A model generated the notes under the pieces. It searched no databases and was not told the origin of the DNA. It was given only the letters and a program-made list of their open reading frames with translations. A stretch of DNA of 43,794 nucleotides from JAUWVG01 sp964633715 (GTDB lineage: Bacteria > Acidobacteriota > Aminicenantia > Aminicenantales > Aminicenantaceae), in contig CAZWHQ010000037.1 in the NCBI GenBank assembly GCA_964633715.1, positions 1-43,794 of the forward strand, given 5' to 3'. The position numbers and the translations under genes were made by a program. Positions 9,201 through 16,500 of this stretch are shown in pieces. The number at the start of each line of letters is the position of its first letter. The first letter of the stretch is position 1.

Positions 9201-10888
9201 CCATCGCTCTTGGAAAGTCTGCGTACGTCTCGGCCATCGGCGCTCCTTTCGCCATCACAGTTATCGGCGGGCTCGGTGTTGGAACATTGTTTACGCTGCT
9301 GCTTGTGCCCACGGTGTCCTTCGGCCTGCAGAATGCCCTCAAGTGGTGGAAAGGCCTTGAATGGAAAACTAAAGCTCTTCAAGGCCTGGCCTTTTTAGCA
9401 GGTTGCTATATGATATTTTCCCTGGTTTATTCCTTTCCGTGGCGAATCGGGATCACACTGATTCTATTTATGGTGATCCCATCCGTGACCTATTTTTTCC
9501 AAACGAGTTTAAGGCGCACGCACGCTGATCTGATCACACAGGGTTTGCCTATCTCCATCACTGTCCGCAACATCACTAAACTCTACGATGACTTTTCGCG
9601 ATTTTCGAAGGAATGGCGGAAGGATAAAAAAGATAAGCCCCACTCACTGAATAAAAATCTCATCTGGCAAATTCCACTCTATATCTTTCTTTTTTACTTC
9701 ACTTATTTTTACCTCTCCAGAGGTTTTTGGATCCTGTTTTTTTCGCTAACCCTTTATCTCTCCACACTCAGTCTGCTTAAGGGACGGCTCAAATCGCTGC
9801 TTTTTAATTTGTTGTACTGGGGCCTTCCCATCCCAAATCTTTTGTTTCTCCATCGTCAATGGGATCAGTGGCAGCCTGTGTGGGCCATTGCCTTTCTGTG
9901 GTATTTTTGCCTTCTAATCTATTCCACTTCTCAGAAGCTCTCTCGAAGAAAGACAGACATTATGCGCCTGAAGGGACGGTTCAGGAGAGCAAGGAAATTT
10001 TACTACAGATTAGTCAAAACTATGCCGCTGATTGGCAAGACGCGAAAACCTTTCAGAGCCTTGGATCGCGTCTCACTTAAAATTGAAAGCGGCATGTTTG
10101 GATTAGTGGGCCCAAACGGCGCAGGAAAAACAACCTTGATGCGGGTCATTTGTGGCATTCTTCCTCCAACCAGGGGGAAAGTCTTTTTTAACGAGATCGA
10201 CCTCAATGCCAAGCGCGAAGAACTCCAGTCGCTTATCGGCTACCTTCCTCAGGAATTTGGAACTTACGAGAATATGACGGCCTCCCAATTCCTCGATTAC
10301 CAGGCTATGCTCAAAGGGATTTGGAAGACATCAACAAGAGAGAAAGCCGTAAAAAATGCCATCCGATCAGTCCATCTTGAGAAGAACAGCGATATCAGGA
10401 TTAAAAATTTCTCGGGCGGCATGAAGCAGAGAGTGGGCATTGCACAGACACTCCTCCGCCTGCCGCGTATTCTGGTCGTCGATGAACCCACAGCCGGACT
10501 CGACCCCCGCGAGCGGATCAGGTTCAGGAATCTGCTTTCAGAGCTCGCCAAAAACAGGATTGTCATATTTTCCACACACATCATCGAAGACATCTCCAGC
10601 TCATGCAACCGTGTGGCTGTTTTGGACGAAGGAAAAGCCAATTTTATCGGAACTCCCCAGGAGATGGTCGAGCTCACATCGGAATTTGTTTGGGAAGCCA
10701 ATGTCACAGAAGAGACATTCGCGAAAATTCGCAGGACAGAAAACATCGTCCATCAAATGCGAACGGCCGACAAGGTCCGCGTACGTATCCTGGCCGCAAG
10801 GAAGCCTGTCCGGGATGCTGTGCGGGTGACACCCACTCTTGAAGACTCCTACATATGGCTGATCGGACAGAAGGACACGTCATCATGA
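6236..10888 (+). CDS. RND permease fused to a membrane-interrupted ABC ATPase
   Basis: A single uninterrupted 1550-codon frame. Residues 1 to about 1030 form a complete RND permease: MIESIIKRPVF start, TM4 GMLLDNSIVVLENIHRH with Asp399, TM10 VNNGIILIDYSR. Two helices follow (about 1047-1068 and 1069-1090). At 1106-1120 the segment ISITVRNITKLYDDF looks like the first strand and A-loop (Tyr1117) of an ABC ATPase. Four hydrophobic helices follow (about 1143-1232) plus a basic stretch. The ATPase then resumes at FRALDRVSLKI (1273 on), with Walker A GPNGAGKTT (1292-1300), Q-loop Gln1339, signature SGGMKQR (1393-1399), Walker B VVDEPTAGLDP (Asp1416, Glu1417) and H-loop His1448. All catalytic motifs look intact. 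The next gene supplies an ABC-2-type membrane subunit with a 4-bp overlap. Such a protein could use both proton motive force and ATP. I know of no characterised example. Confidence 0.9.
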   Translation: MIESIIKRPVFVAMLLIGLSLLGLISYTQLPLELFPYIEPSMLIVRINGPSNADPTYVEREGVIPMESAIAALDNIERIESSINQQQATIFVYYTPKSNPKYAYIKLQECVETNQAQMGEEFNAVVQKTNPDQLSDQFISFQARGDGGLDQIRQVADEKIVPDLEMIDGIANVEIYGGQQRSIEIILDEDELKEYDLTFSQVSSIVSQGAMDRQYMGQVYEGSRKFFVNVESKYTSLQNIENIVIRAQGPILLKHIATIVDGVAEEDSISRINGMESVTIALFRNREANLLSLARQTRKIIEDLNHEVKAEGVNLVIQQDAALEIEENIDTILLLALLGGILAVAVLFFFLRNISLVLIVALTIPISVLISMNLFYALGITINTLSLVGVAIAIGMLLDNSIVVLENIHRHLTRQEDVLKAVVQGTNEVARAIVAATLTTICIFLPFAFSAFRELKILGWQVGVSIISTLLVSLAVAFLLIPAFSYRYLSRKKRSVEAFSAVDKNNRLKQIYNVLLKSCLRFPARTLIIGLVAFFISIYLCFTLSINVPREIELNNFFLYATFPSGTTLETADNQVKEMDAQIQDFTEIEERLATIKEDNVVFNFKLSENFIKNSNSSLDALREAVFETLEDSFRRSGIEFSYEEPEQNVQGRGSGGGGSRGNSFYQILGIGSSQEKVVIHGQDLDLMRDIADDIEYNIEELEFVSNTNVSVVNLAPSIDLLLDKPAMSHFEVSLQSFRSEIGNFQKELSSGATQQQGTEEVAIIIKGKVKEGEEEEEKTSEDLRRLNIPSAAGGTIPILQLSELVYTRGYSRINRINQEKQVAVTYSFDSDIEDSKQLLETARTSIDQIVADISPPPGILIEVEHAENDLSEFYYLILVGILLIYMVLASTFESLSIPFAMMLTLPLAAVGAFWGLILTGNSLFNANALIGLFILLGVVVNNGIILIDYSRLLEKRNYRVTRALVTAGLARVRPILITALTTILAMLPIALGKSAYVSAIGAPFAITVIGGLGVGTLFTLLLVPTVSFGLQNALKWWKGLEWKTKALQGLAFLAGCYMIFSLVYSFPWRIGITLILFMVIPSVTYFFQTSLRRTHADLITQGLPISITVRNITKLYDDFSRFSKEWRKDKKDKPHSLNKNLIWQIPLYIFLFYFTYFYLSRGFWILFFSLTLYLSTLSLLKGRLKSLLFNLLYWGLPIPNLLFLHRQWDQWQPVWAIAFLWYFCLLIYSTSQKLSRRKTDIMRLKGRFRRARKFYYRLVKTMPLIGKTRKPFRALDRVSLKIESGMFGLVGPNGAGKTTLMRVICGILPPTRGKVFFNEIDLNAKREELQSLIGYLPQEFGTYENMTASQFLDYQAMLKGIWKTSTREKAVKNAIRSVHLEKNSDIRIKNFSGGMKQRVGIAQTLLRLPRILVVDEPTAGLDPRERIRFRNLLSELAKNRIVIFSTHIIEDISSSCNRVAVLDEGKANFIGTPQEMVELTSEFVWEANVTEETFAKIRRTENIVHQMRTADKVRVRILAARKPVRDAVRVTPTLEDSYIWLIGQKDTSS

Positions 10889-11616
10889 GAGACAAATCCG
10901 TAATGCAGAGGTTCAGGACCAGATTTAAGTCCCTGGCAACATTTTTTCGTTACAATGTATTTACGAGCTTTTCAGGAAAATTCGTCTATGTTTTAGGATT
11001 AGCCGTCGTCCTCTTCTTGGTTATCGTTGTGCTCCATGTCGTCAACAATGACGCTTCCCCCTCGGCAGAAAACATCTACAATTTTCTTTTAATCCCTGGA
11101 ATTCTTTTGATTTTTTACCCATCGGCCTTCTCTATACAAAATGACGTTGATTCACGGATGATCGAAACTCTTTTCGGTATACCGGACTACCGGTACAAAA
11201 TTTGGCTGGTGCGGAACTTGACGCAGTACATCGTCATTGCGGCTCTTTTGTTCGTGCTGATCGTGCTGTGCCGGCTCGGGCTGGCGGAGTTTCCTATGGG
11301 ATCCATGCTGTTTCATCTGATGTTTCCCGTCATATTTATCGGGAGTTTAGGTTTTATGATCGCCGCCCTTACGAGAAGCGGAAACGGCAGCGCGGTGATT
11401 CTTGTCCTGCTGATCCTCTTTTTCTGGATTGCCTTGGAATCAGTCCAGGGAAGCAGTCTGTATATCTTTTTTAATCCCTTTCAGGTCGTCGAGCAAATTA
11501 AAACCCTGGCTCTGCTTGAGACGACCCTGCTGAACAGAGTCTATCTGATTATCGGCGCCGTGATCGCAACACTTTTTGGGCTTCTGAGGCTGCAGCGCCG
11601 GGAAAAGTTCATCTAG
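10885..11616 (+). CDS. ABC-2-type membrane subunit, partner of the RND-ABC fusion
   Basis: A 243-aa protein with about six membrane helices (for example YVLGLAVVLFLVIVVL, FLLIPGILLIFYPSAF, YIVIAALLFVLIVL, LMFPVIFIGSLGFMIAAL, AVILVLLILFFWIAL, VYLIIGAVIATLFGLL) and a short basic C-terminus. The start at 10885 is preferred over an in-frame ATG at 10855. It gives an ATGA overlap with the upstream stop, as elsewhere in the operon, and has AAGGA (10871-10875) 9 nt before it; the earlier ATG lacks a site. Size, helix layout and the DSRMIETLFGIPDYRYKI cytoplasmic loop fit ABC-2/NosY-like permeases. It is the likely transmembrane partner of the ATPase domain in the preceding protein. Last gene of the efflux operon; only 17 bp separate it from a convergent gene. 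Confidence 0.82.
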   Translation: MRDKSVMQRFRTRFKSLATFFRYNVFTSFSGKFVYVLGLAVVLFLVIVVLHVVNNDASPSAENIYNFLLIPGILLIFYPSAFSIQNDVDSRMIETLFGIPDYRYKIWLVRNLTQYIVIAALLFVLIVLCRLGLAEFPMGSMLFHLMFPVIFIGSLGFMIAALTRSGNGSAVILVLLILFFWIALESVQGSSLYIFFNPFQVVEQIKTLALLETTLLNRVYLIIGAVIATLFGLLRLQRREKFI

Positions 11617-11633
11617 CAATCCAGGTCTATAAT

Positions 11634-11900
11634 TCACCATTTTTTGCTATCTTTCCAATTCCACCATTTAAGCAGTTCCGGATTGTGGTTGGAGTTGCTT
11701 GCGTAATACACTGCACAGCGGAAAACATACAGGACACAGCGGTCAATGTGTGCTCCGCGGAGAGACATCAGCTTCCGATACATTGTCCCCGGATTTTCAC
11801 TTCGGAGTTCCTCAACAGATCTATAGCCCAGATCCACTAAATCCTGTGCAATATTTGGCCCTACACCAGGAATAGCCTGAAACTCTTTTATCGATTCCAT
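11634..11900 (-). CDS. Cdd1-like helix-hairpin-helix protein
   Basis: An 88-aa protein matching the small Cdd1 ('pathogenicity locus') family. It has an N-terminal helix-hairpin-helix (IPGVGPNIAQDLVDLGYRSVEEL, about residues 9-34) and the conserved GAHIDRCVLYVFRCAVYYAS block (about 49-68), ending in PELLKWWNWKD. Length is normal for the family. GGAG (11906-11909) precedes the ATG. Helix-hairpin-helix motifs usually contact DNA or RNA without sequence specificity; the cellular role of the family is unknown. It is a single gene, convergent with the efflux operon. Confidence 0.82.
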   Translation of the reverse strand: MESIKEFQAIPGVGPNIAQDLVDLGYRSVEELRSENPGTMYRKLMSLRGAHIDRCVLYVFRCAVYYASNSNHNPELLKWWNWKDSKKW

Positions 11901-12033
11901 TTCCGCTCCACTATTTTATACTCATATTTCCTATTTTGTGGTTCTACTATAAAACATTCAAAACAATAACTCCATTTCCCCCCACAATCGACTAAACAAT
12001 TAAAGTGACAAATCAAACTAATTGAGGTGTTTA

Positions 12034-12168
12034 ATGAGGGTGACAGTTTACTTAATTCACTTAGCATCTTCAATGGAGCCGGATAAAAATTGGATTTCTG
12101 TCTCCATGAACAGTTTATGTGATGGAGGCAGAATACCCATGAGGATTACGGGTTCGGCGCCAAAATAA
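12034..12168 (+). CDS. Possible 44-aa small ORF or gene remnant
   Basis: ATG-initiated, 44 codons ending in TAA. GAGGTG (12024-12029) lies 4 nt upstream, which is slightly close. The peptide starts with a short hydrophobic run (VTVYLIHLA) and ends in RIPMRITGSAPK. The middle, DKNWISVSMNSLCDGG, reads like ordinary protein, so this may be the tail of a decayed gene. It matches no family I recognise and may be chance. Confidence 0.2.
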   Translation: MRVTVYLIHLASSMEPDKNWISVSMNSLCDGGRIPMRITGSAPK

Positions 12169-12180
12169 ATTGAGCTGTTC

Positions 12181-12209
12181 TTGATAATTAGGACACTATT
12201 CTGTACATT
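12181..12209 (+). promoter_or_regulatory. Likely promoter of the FtsX-like permease gene
   Basis: TTGATA (12181-12186), a 17-nt spacer and TACATT (12204-12209), 24 nt upstream of the ATG. The ribosome site GGAGAAGAG (12223-12231) lies between. Five of six -35 bases and four of six -10 bases match the sigma70 consensus. Confidence 0.42.
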
Positions 12210-12233
12210 GGAACTCATCGATGGAGAAGAGTT

Positions 12234-14603
12234 ATGCTATCAAACTACTTTAAAACCGCTTTCAGGAATTTCCGCAAATACAAAGGCTACTCCTTTATCA
12301 ACATCGTGGGTTTAGCTGTCGGGATCGCCTGCTGTATCCTGATTTTGCTCTGGGTGTTCGATGAGTTGAGCTACGACAGGTTCCATGAAAAAGGTGACCG
12401 ATTGTACAGGATCATTGTGGAACACACCTTTGCAGGCGGTGCAGTTTCCAGGTACTCCAGCACACCTGCACCTTTAGCTCCTGCACTCATCGAAGAATTC
12501 CCTGAAATCAGTGCGGCCTTCCGATATACGACAGCACCACGTTTTTTGGTCAAATACGAAGATTTTCGTTTTTATGAGAGTGGATTGGGCATGGCCGATC
12601 CGTCAATCTGGACCACTATGAGTTTTCGTTTGCTTCAAGGCGATCCAGAAACCGTTTTTCAACCTATTAATTCAATCGTACTGAGTGAGACCATGGCCGA
12701 GAAATACTTCGGCGAAGAAGATCCTATCGGGAAACTCCTGCGAATAGAAAACCAGTTTGACCTGATTGTTAAAGGCATTATGGAGGATGTCCCTTCAAAT
12801 TCCCATCTGCAGTTCGATTTTGTGATGCCCTTTGTGCTGCTCGAATATGGAGGTCAGCGCCTCGATCAATGGGGCAGCAATTCCTACCTCACGTATGTCG
12901 AGCTGGCTCAAGCGGCCGATCCTGATGTCGTCAACGAAAAAATTCGAGACTTTATCAAAAAGCACAATCCAGGATCCACGGCAACCATAGAGCTGCAAAA
13001 GATGGACAGGATTCATCTACACTCCGATCTAACTGCGGATTTTGCCGAACGCGGTGACATCCGGTACGTCATCATCTTTTCTTTGACGGCCTTTTTGGTT
13101 TTGGTGATCGCCTGCATCAACTTCATGAATTTGGCGACTGCCCGGTCCGGCAACAGAGCCCGCGAGGTGGGAATGCGGAAGGTTGTAGGCGCCTACAGAT
13201 CAGACATCTTGCGGCAATTTCTCAGCGAATCCGTACTCTATGCAACGCTAGCCTTTATCCTGGCTGTGGGGCTTGTTTTTTTGCTGCTCCCCACATTCAG
13301 CAATATTTCGGGCAAAGAATTGACCTTGAATTTTTCACAGGGAGGAGTCCTCTACTTGAGTTTAATCGGCATTGTGATCCTTGCAGGTTTGGGAGCCGGA
13401 CTCTACCCCGCACTTTTTTTGGCTGGTTTTAATCCTGTTTTCGTGCTTCGCACTAAAAGCTTTTCAGGACCTAAGGGCCGGATGTTCCGCCGCATCCTCG
13501 TTGTCTTTCAGTTTGCCCTGTCCATTGGCCTGATCATCATCAGCCTTGTGGTCCAGGGCCAGCTCAATTTCATCCGCAGTAAGCCATTGGGATATAACCG
13601 CAATAATGTCGTCTACATGCGCTTTGGTGTTCAAACAGCCAATTTTTACGAAGCCTTCAAGCGCAGCGTACAAAACGAACCTTCTATCCTCAGTGTAACA
13701 TCCGCCGACCAATTGCCCACCGCAATGTACAACTCCACAACCTCTATCTCTTGGCCCGACAAAAATCCAGAAGATAAAATTCTGTTCCATACAGCCACCG
13801 TTACGCATGACTATACCCAAACCCTGCAGCTGGAGATGGCTGAGGGCCGATCCTTTTCTAGAGAATTCCCCTCGGACGAAAAACAGGCCTATATTCTTAA
13901 CCAGGCTGCCGCACGTATCGTAGGAGGAGAATCCTCTCCACTCGATAAGCCCTTCACTCTATGGGATGTGGATGGTATTGTGATCGGTATCGTAAAGGAC
14001 TTTCACTTCCAATCACTCAGCACTCCTGTTGAACCGCTCGTGATCCGCCTGAGACCTGTTGAGCCCTATACTTTTCTCCTCATACGAATTAAAGGAGAAG
14101 ACTTTCCCGATACCCTCCAGAGGATCTCATCTGCATGGGATAAGGTCTCCCCTGCCTTCCCTTTTGATCCTTCTTTTCTTGATGAATCCTTTGATGATAT
14201 GTACAAAACTGAACAGAGATTGGGAACCCTATTTGCAGCGTTCACTTTTCTGGCTATCCTGATCGCCTGCCTTGGCCTGTTAGGTCTGGCTTCTTTTATG
14301 GCGGAAAAACGCACAAAGGAAATAGGCATTCGCAAGGTTTTAGGAGCAACCGTCCCCAATATCGTAAAGATCCTATCTGTGGAGTTTTTTGTACTGGTGT
14401 CGGTGGCCAATCTGATCGCCTGGCCTGTTGCATGGTTTTTCATGAAACGATGGCTGCAGAACTATGCATACAATACAGGACTTAATCCCCTGATCTTTAT
14501 CGGGGCATCGATCGCAGCCCTGATTTTTGCCCTCCTGACTGTGAGTTTTCAAGCCGTTCGGGCCGCCAGTGCCGATCCGGTCAATTCTCTTCGTTATGAA
14601 TAA
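12234..14603 (+). CDS. Orphan MacB/FtsX-like ABC permease
   Basis: A 789-aa inner-membrane protein with duplicated architecture. It opens with MLSNYFKTAFRNFRKYKGYSFINIVGLAVGIACC, typical of this permease class. A MacB-like periplasmic domain follows (about 55-270), then an FtsX block of three helices (about 280-405, with the RAREVGMRKVVGAYR loop), another helix (about 425-447), a second periplasmic domain and a final FtsX block (about 665-785, with KEIGIRKVLGA and the terminal ADPVNSLRYE). This is the 4+4 helix type of about 800 aa. MacB-like permeases move molecules within the periplasm through ATP-driven mechanical motion; a cognate ATPase is usual but none is adjacent. The stop codon overlaps the ribosome site of the next gene, so the two are coupled. 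Confidence 0.88.
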   Translation: MLSNYFKTAFRNFRKYKGYSFINIVGLAVGIACCILILLWVFDELSYDRFHEKGDRLYRIIVEHTFAGGAVSRYSSTPAPLAPALIEEFPEISAAFRYTTAPRFLVKYEDFRFYESGLGMADPSIWTTMSFRLLQGDPETVFQPINSIVLSETMAEKYFGEEDPIGKLLRIENQFDLIVKGIMEDVPSNSHLQFDFVMPFVLLEYGGQRLDQWGSNSYLTYVELAQAADPDVVNEKIRDFIKKHNPGSTATIELQKMDRIHLHSDLTADFAERGDIRYVIIFSLTAFLVLVIACINFMNLATARSGNRAREVGMRKVVGAYRSDILRQFLSESVLYATLAFILAVGLVFLLLPTFSNISGKELTLNFSQGGVLYLSLIGIVILAGLGAGLYPALFLAGFNPVFVLRTKSFSGPKGRMFRRILVVFQFALSIGLIIISLVVQGQLNFIRSKPLGYNRNNVVYMRFGVQTANFYEAFKRSVQNEPSILSVTSADQLPTAMYNSTTSISWPDKNPEDKILFHTATVTHDYTQTLQLEMAEGRSFSREFPSDEKQAYILNQAAARIVGGESSPLDKPFTLWDVDGIVIGIVKDFHFQSLSTPVEPLVIRLRPVEPYTFLLIRIKGEDFPDTLQRISSAWDKVSPAFPFDPSFLDESFDDMYKTEQRLGTLFAAFTFLAILIACLGLLGLASFMAEKRTKEIGIRKVLGATVPNIVKILSVEFFVLVSVANLIAWPVAWFFMKRWLQNYAYNTGLNPLIFIGASIAALIFALLTVSFQAVRAASADPVNSLRYE

Positions 14604-14613
14604 GGAGGATATT

Positions 14614-16500
14614 GTGATAAGAAAAAAATATGTCGGGCTTTTTATTCTATTTCTTTTTATCTCGAGTGTTTCTGCTCAAGAGGAAGCAGTCAGTTTTGAT
14701 TCCGCACGCTGGACTCTTTACAATGCCGAAATTGTCGATTATCTCGACCAAAAAGCTCTGCGCGGCGCCGCTATTTTGAAAGACGTGATGTTCACGGACG
14801 GCGTCATCGAAGTGGATATCGCCTTTCAGGGAAGCCGGTGTTTTGCAGGCCTGATGTTCCGTATGACATCGGAAGCCGAATATGAGGAGATCTATCTCCG
14901 GCCTCACCAGACAAACAATCCAGATGCCCTTCAGTACACTCCGGTGTTTAACGGCATATCCGGTTGGCAGCTCTACAACGGAATTGGATTCACCAATGCG
15001 GTCAAGATCCCCTATAAAGAGTGGATTCATGTCAAAATGGAAATTTCCGGCACGCAGGCCAGAGTCTATGTGGGCCAATCCAAAAAACCGGCCCTAATGA
15101 TTCATGATCTCAAACATGGAAAAGCTAAAGGGTGGATCGGAGTAAAAGGCCCGAATAACAGTTTGGCTCATTTTGCAAATTTTAAATACATAAAAAACGA
15201 CCATTTGGAGTTCGAGCCTCCCCCTTCACCACAGATACCTTCAGGATTACTTTTGGATTGGGAACTCTCTGAACCTTTAAAAATCACCCAGGTCGATAGA
15301 GAAAGTACTCCACCGGATGATCTTTTAAATACCCTTAAATGGAAAAATATTTCAGGAGAATCCACAGGCCTCGTTGATATCGCCCGCACCTATGCCAAGC
15401 AGGGAACCGATCCGGACTGTGTCCTGGCAAGGACAAAGATTCATTCCGATAAAGAGCAGATTAAAAGGCTGGTATTTGGGTACAGCGACGAAGTGAGCAT
15501 CTTTCTGAATGGAAACATTCTATTCCGTGGAAACAGCGAATACCGCAGACGAAGCGCACGATTTTTAGGAATTGCGGGTTTGAATGACTCCGTCTTTTTG
15601 CCTCTTAAAAAGGGAGAGAATGAACTTCTTCTTATGGTGACCGAAAACTTCGGGGGATGGGGATTTATCTGCCGGTTAATTGAAGCAGGAGACAAACCTC
15701 TTATTTATGCAAAAAATTTTATAAAAGAATGGGAAACACCAGGTCAATTTCTCACTCCGGAATCCGTTCTCTATGACAGCCAAAGAGAGATTTTCTATGT
15801 CTCGAACTACAATAATTTGACCTCCGGAGAAGGAGCGGATGACTTCATCTCAAAGGTCAACACATCAGGGGAAATCGTAGAACTCACATGGGTAACCGGT
15901 CTCCAAGATCCCACCGGATTATGCCTTTTCAAAGATAAACTATATGTGGCAGAAAACACGTCTCTGGTCGAAATAAACATCGAAAAGGGAACCCTTACTA
16001 AAAGATATCAGATCCCTGAAGCCAAATTTCTAAACGACGTCGCCATCAGTTCTTCGGGAGAAATCTATATCACCGACAGTCTGGGTAACTCCATCTTCAA
16101 ATTCAATAAGGGGATAATAGAGGTCTGGCTTCAAGGAGAAAACCTCAAACAACCCAATGGGATCCTATTGGATAATGGAAAGCTTTTTTACGGCAACTCA
16201 GGAGATGCCAGTCTCAAAACCGTCAGTCTTGCCGATAAAAAAATTGAGACCATAACTGTTTTCAACAATGGAGCCATCATCGATGGAATCAAGGCTGATG
16301 GACGAGGCAACTATCTAGTCTCTGACTGGAACGGATGGCTTTATCTTGTTTCCCCAGCTGGGGAAAAAAAGGAATTGCTCAGCACAAGGGCCGCTGGAAT
16401 CAATATCGCTGATTTTGAATTCAGTCAAAAATTGGATCTAATTGTTATCCCGACATATTCCGGAAATAGGCTGCTGACCTTCCGTACTATTTTTCGATAA
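14614..16500 (+). CDS. Secreted laminin-G-like plus SMP-30-type propeller protein
   Basis: 628 aa from GTG 14614, chosen because AAGGAGG (14602-14608) lies 5 nt upstream; a longer frame from 14569 would start inside the permease gene. The Sec signal ends at VSAQ (about residues 19-22). About residues 25-190 form a jelly-roll domain like DUF1080/concanavalin-type folds (GLMFRMTSEAEYEEIYLRPHQ, GWIGVKGPNN). A middle beta-rich region follows (about 210-375), then a propeller of SMP-30/gluconolactonase type (about 385-625: LTPESVLYD, DPTGLCLF, FLNDVAISSSGEIYITDS, QPNGILLDNGKLFYGN). The propeller Asn-Asp and Pro-Asn-Gly motifs resemble metal and substrate positions of SMP-30 lactonases, but no enzyme activity can be assigned. 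It is coupled to the upstream permease and may be its periplasmic partner or cargo. The stop overlaps a convergent gene by 14 bp. Confidence 0.78.
   Translation: MIRKKYVGLFILFLFISSVSAQEEAVSFDSARWTLYNAEIVDYLDQKALRGAAILKDVMFTDGVIEVDIAFQGSRCFAGLMFRMTSEAEYEEIYLRPHQTNNPDALQYTPVFNGISGWQLYNGIGFTNAVKIPYKEWIHVKMEISGTQARVYVGQSKKPALMIHDLKHGKAKGWIGVKGPNNSLAHFANFKYIKNDHLEFEPPPSPQIPSGLLLDWELSEPLKITQVDRESTPPDDLLNTLKWKNISGESTGLVDIARTYAKQGTDPDCVLARTKIHSDKEQIKRLVFGYSDEVSIFLNGNILFRGNSEYRRRSARFLGIAGLNDSVFLPLKKGENELLLMVTENFGGWGFICRLIEAGDKPLIYAKNFIKEWETPGQFLTPESVLYDSQREIFYVSNYNNLTSGEGADDFISKVNTSGEIVELTWVTGLQDPTGLCLFKDKLYVAENTSLVEINIEKGTLTKRYQIPEAKFLNDVAISSSGEIYITDSLGNSIFKFNKGIIEVWLQGENLKQPNGILLDNGKLFYGNSGDASLKTVSLADKKIETITVFNNGAIIDGIKADGRGNYLVSDWNGWLYLVSPAGEKKELLSTRAAGINIADFEFSQKLDLIVIPTYSGNRLLTFRTIFR

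Larger units (their letters stand above)
11901..12233. other. 333-bp spacer between divergent genes
   Basis: This spacer separates the Cdd1-like gene (-) from the FtsX-like permease (+). It holds one possible 44-codon reading frame (12034-12168, +) and a likely promoter for the permease at its right end (12181-12209). A TATAAA-like hexamer on the minus strand just before the Cdd1 start could be its -10, but no -35 matches. I see no RNA gene, transposon end or long repeat. Confidence 0.6.

Noticed and set aside
10855..10884. Earlier ATG for the ABC-2 subunit gene
   Set aside because: It has no ribosome site and overlaps the fusion gene by 34 bp. The ATG at 10885 has AAGGA and the 4-bp overlap seen across the operon.
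11888..12073. 61-codon minus-strand frame overlapping the Cdd1-like gene start
   Set aside because: It has no ribosome site, overlaps the Cdd1-like coding start, and shows no recognisable domain.
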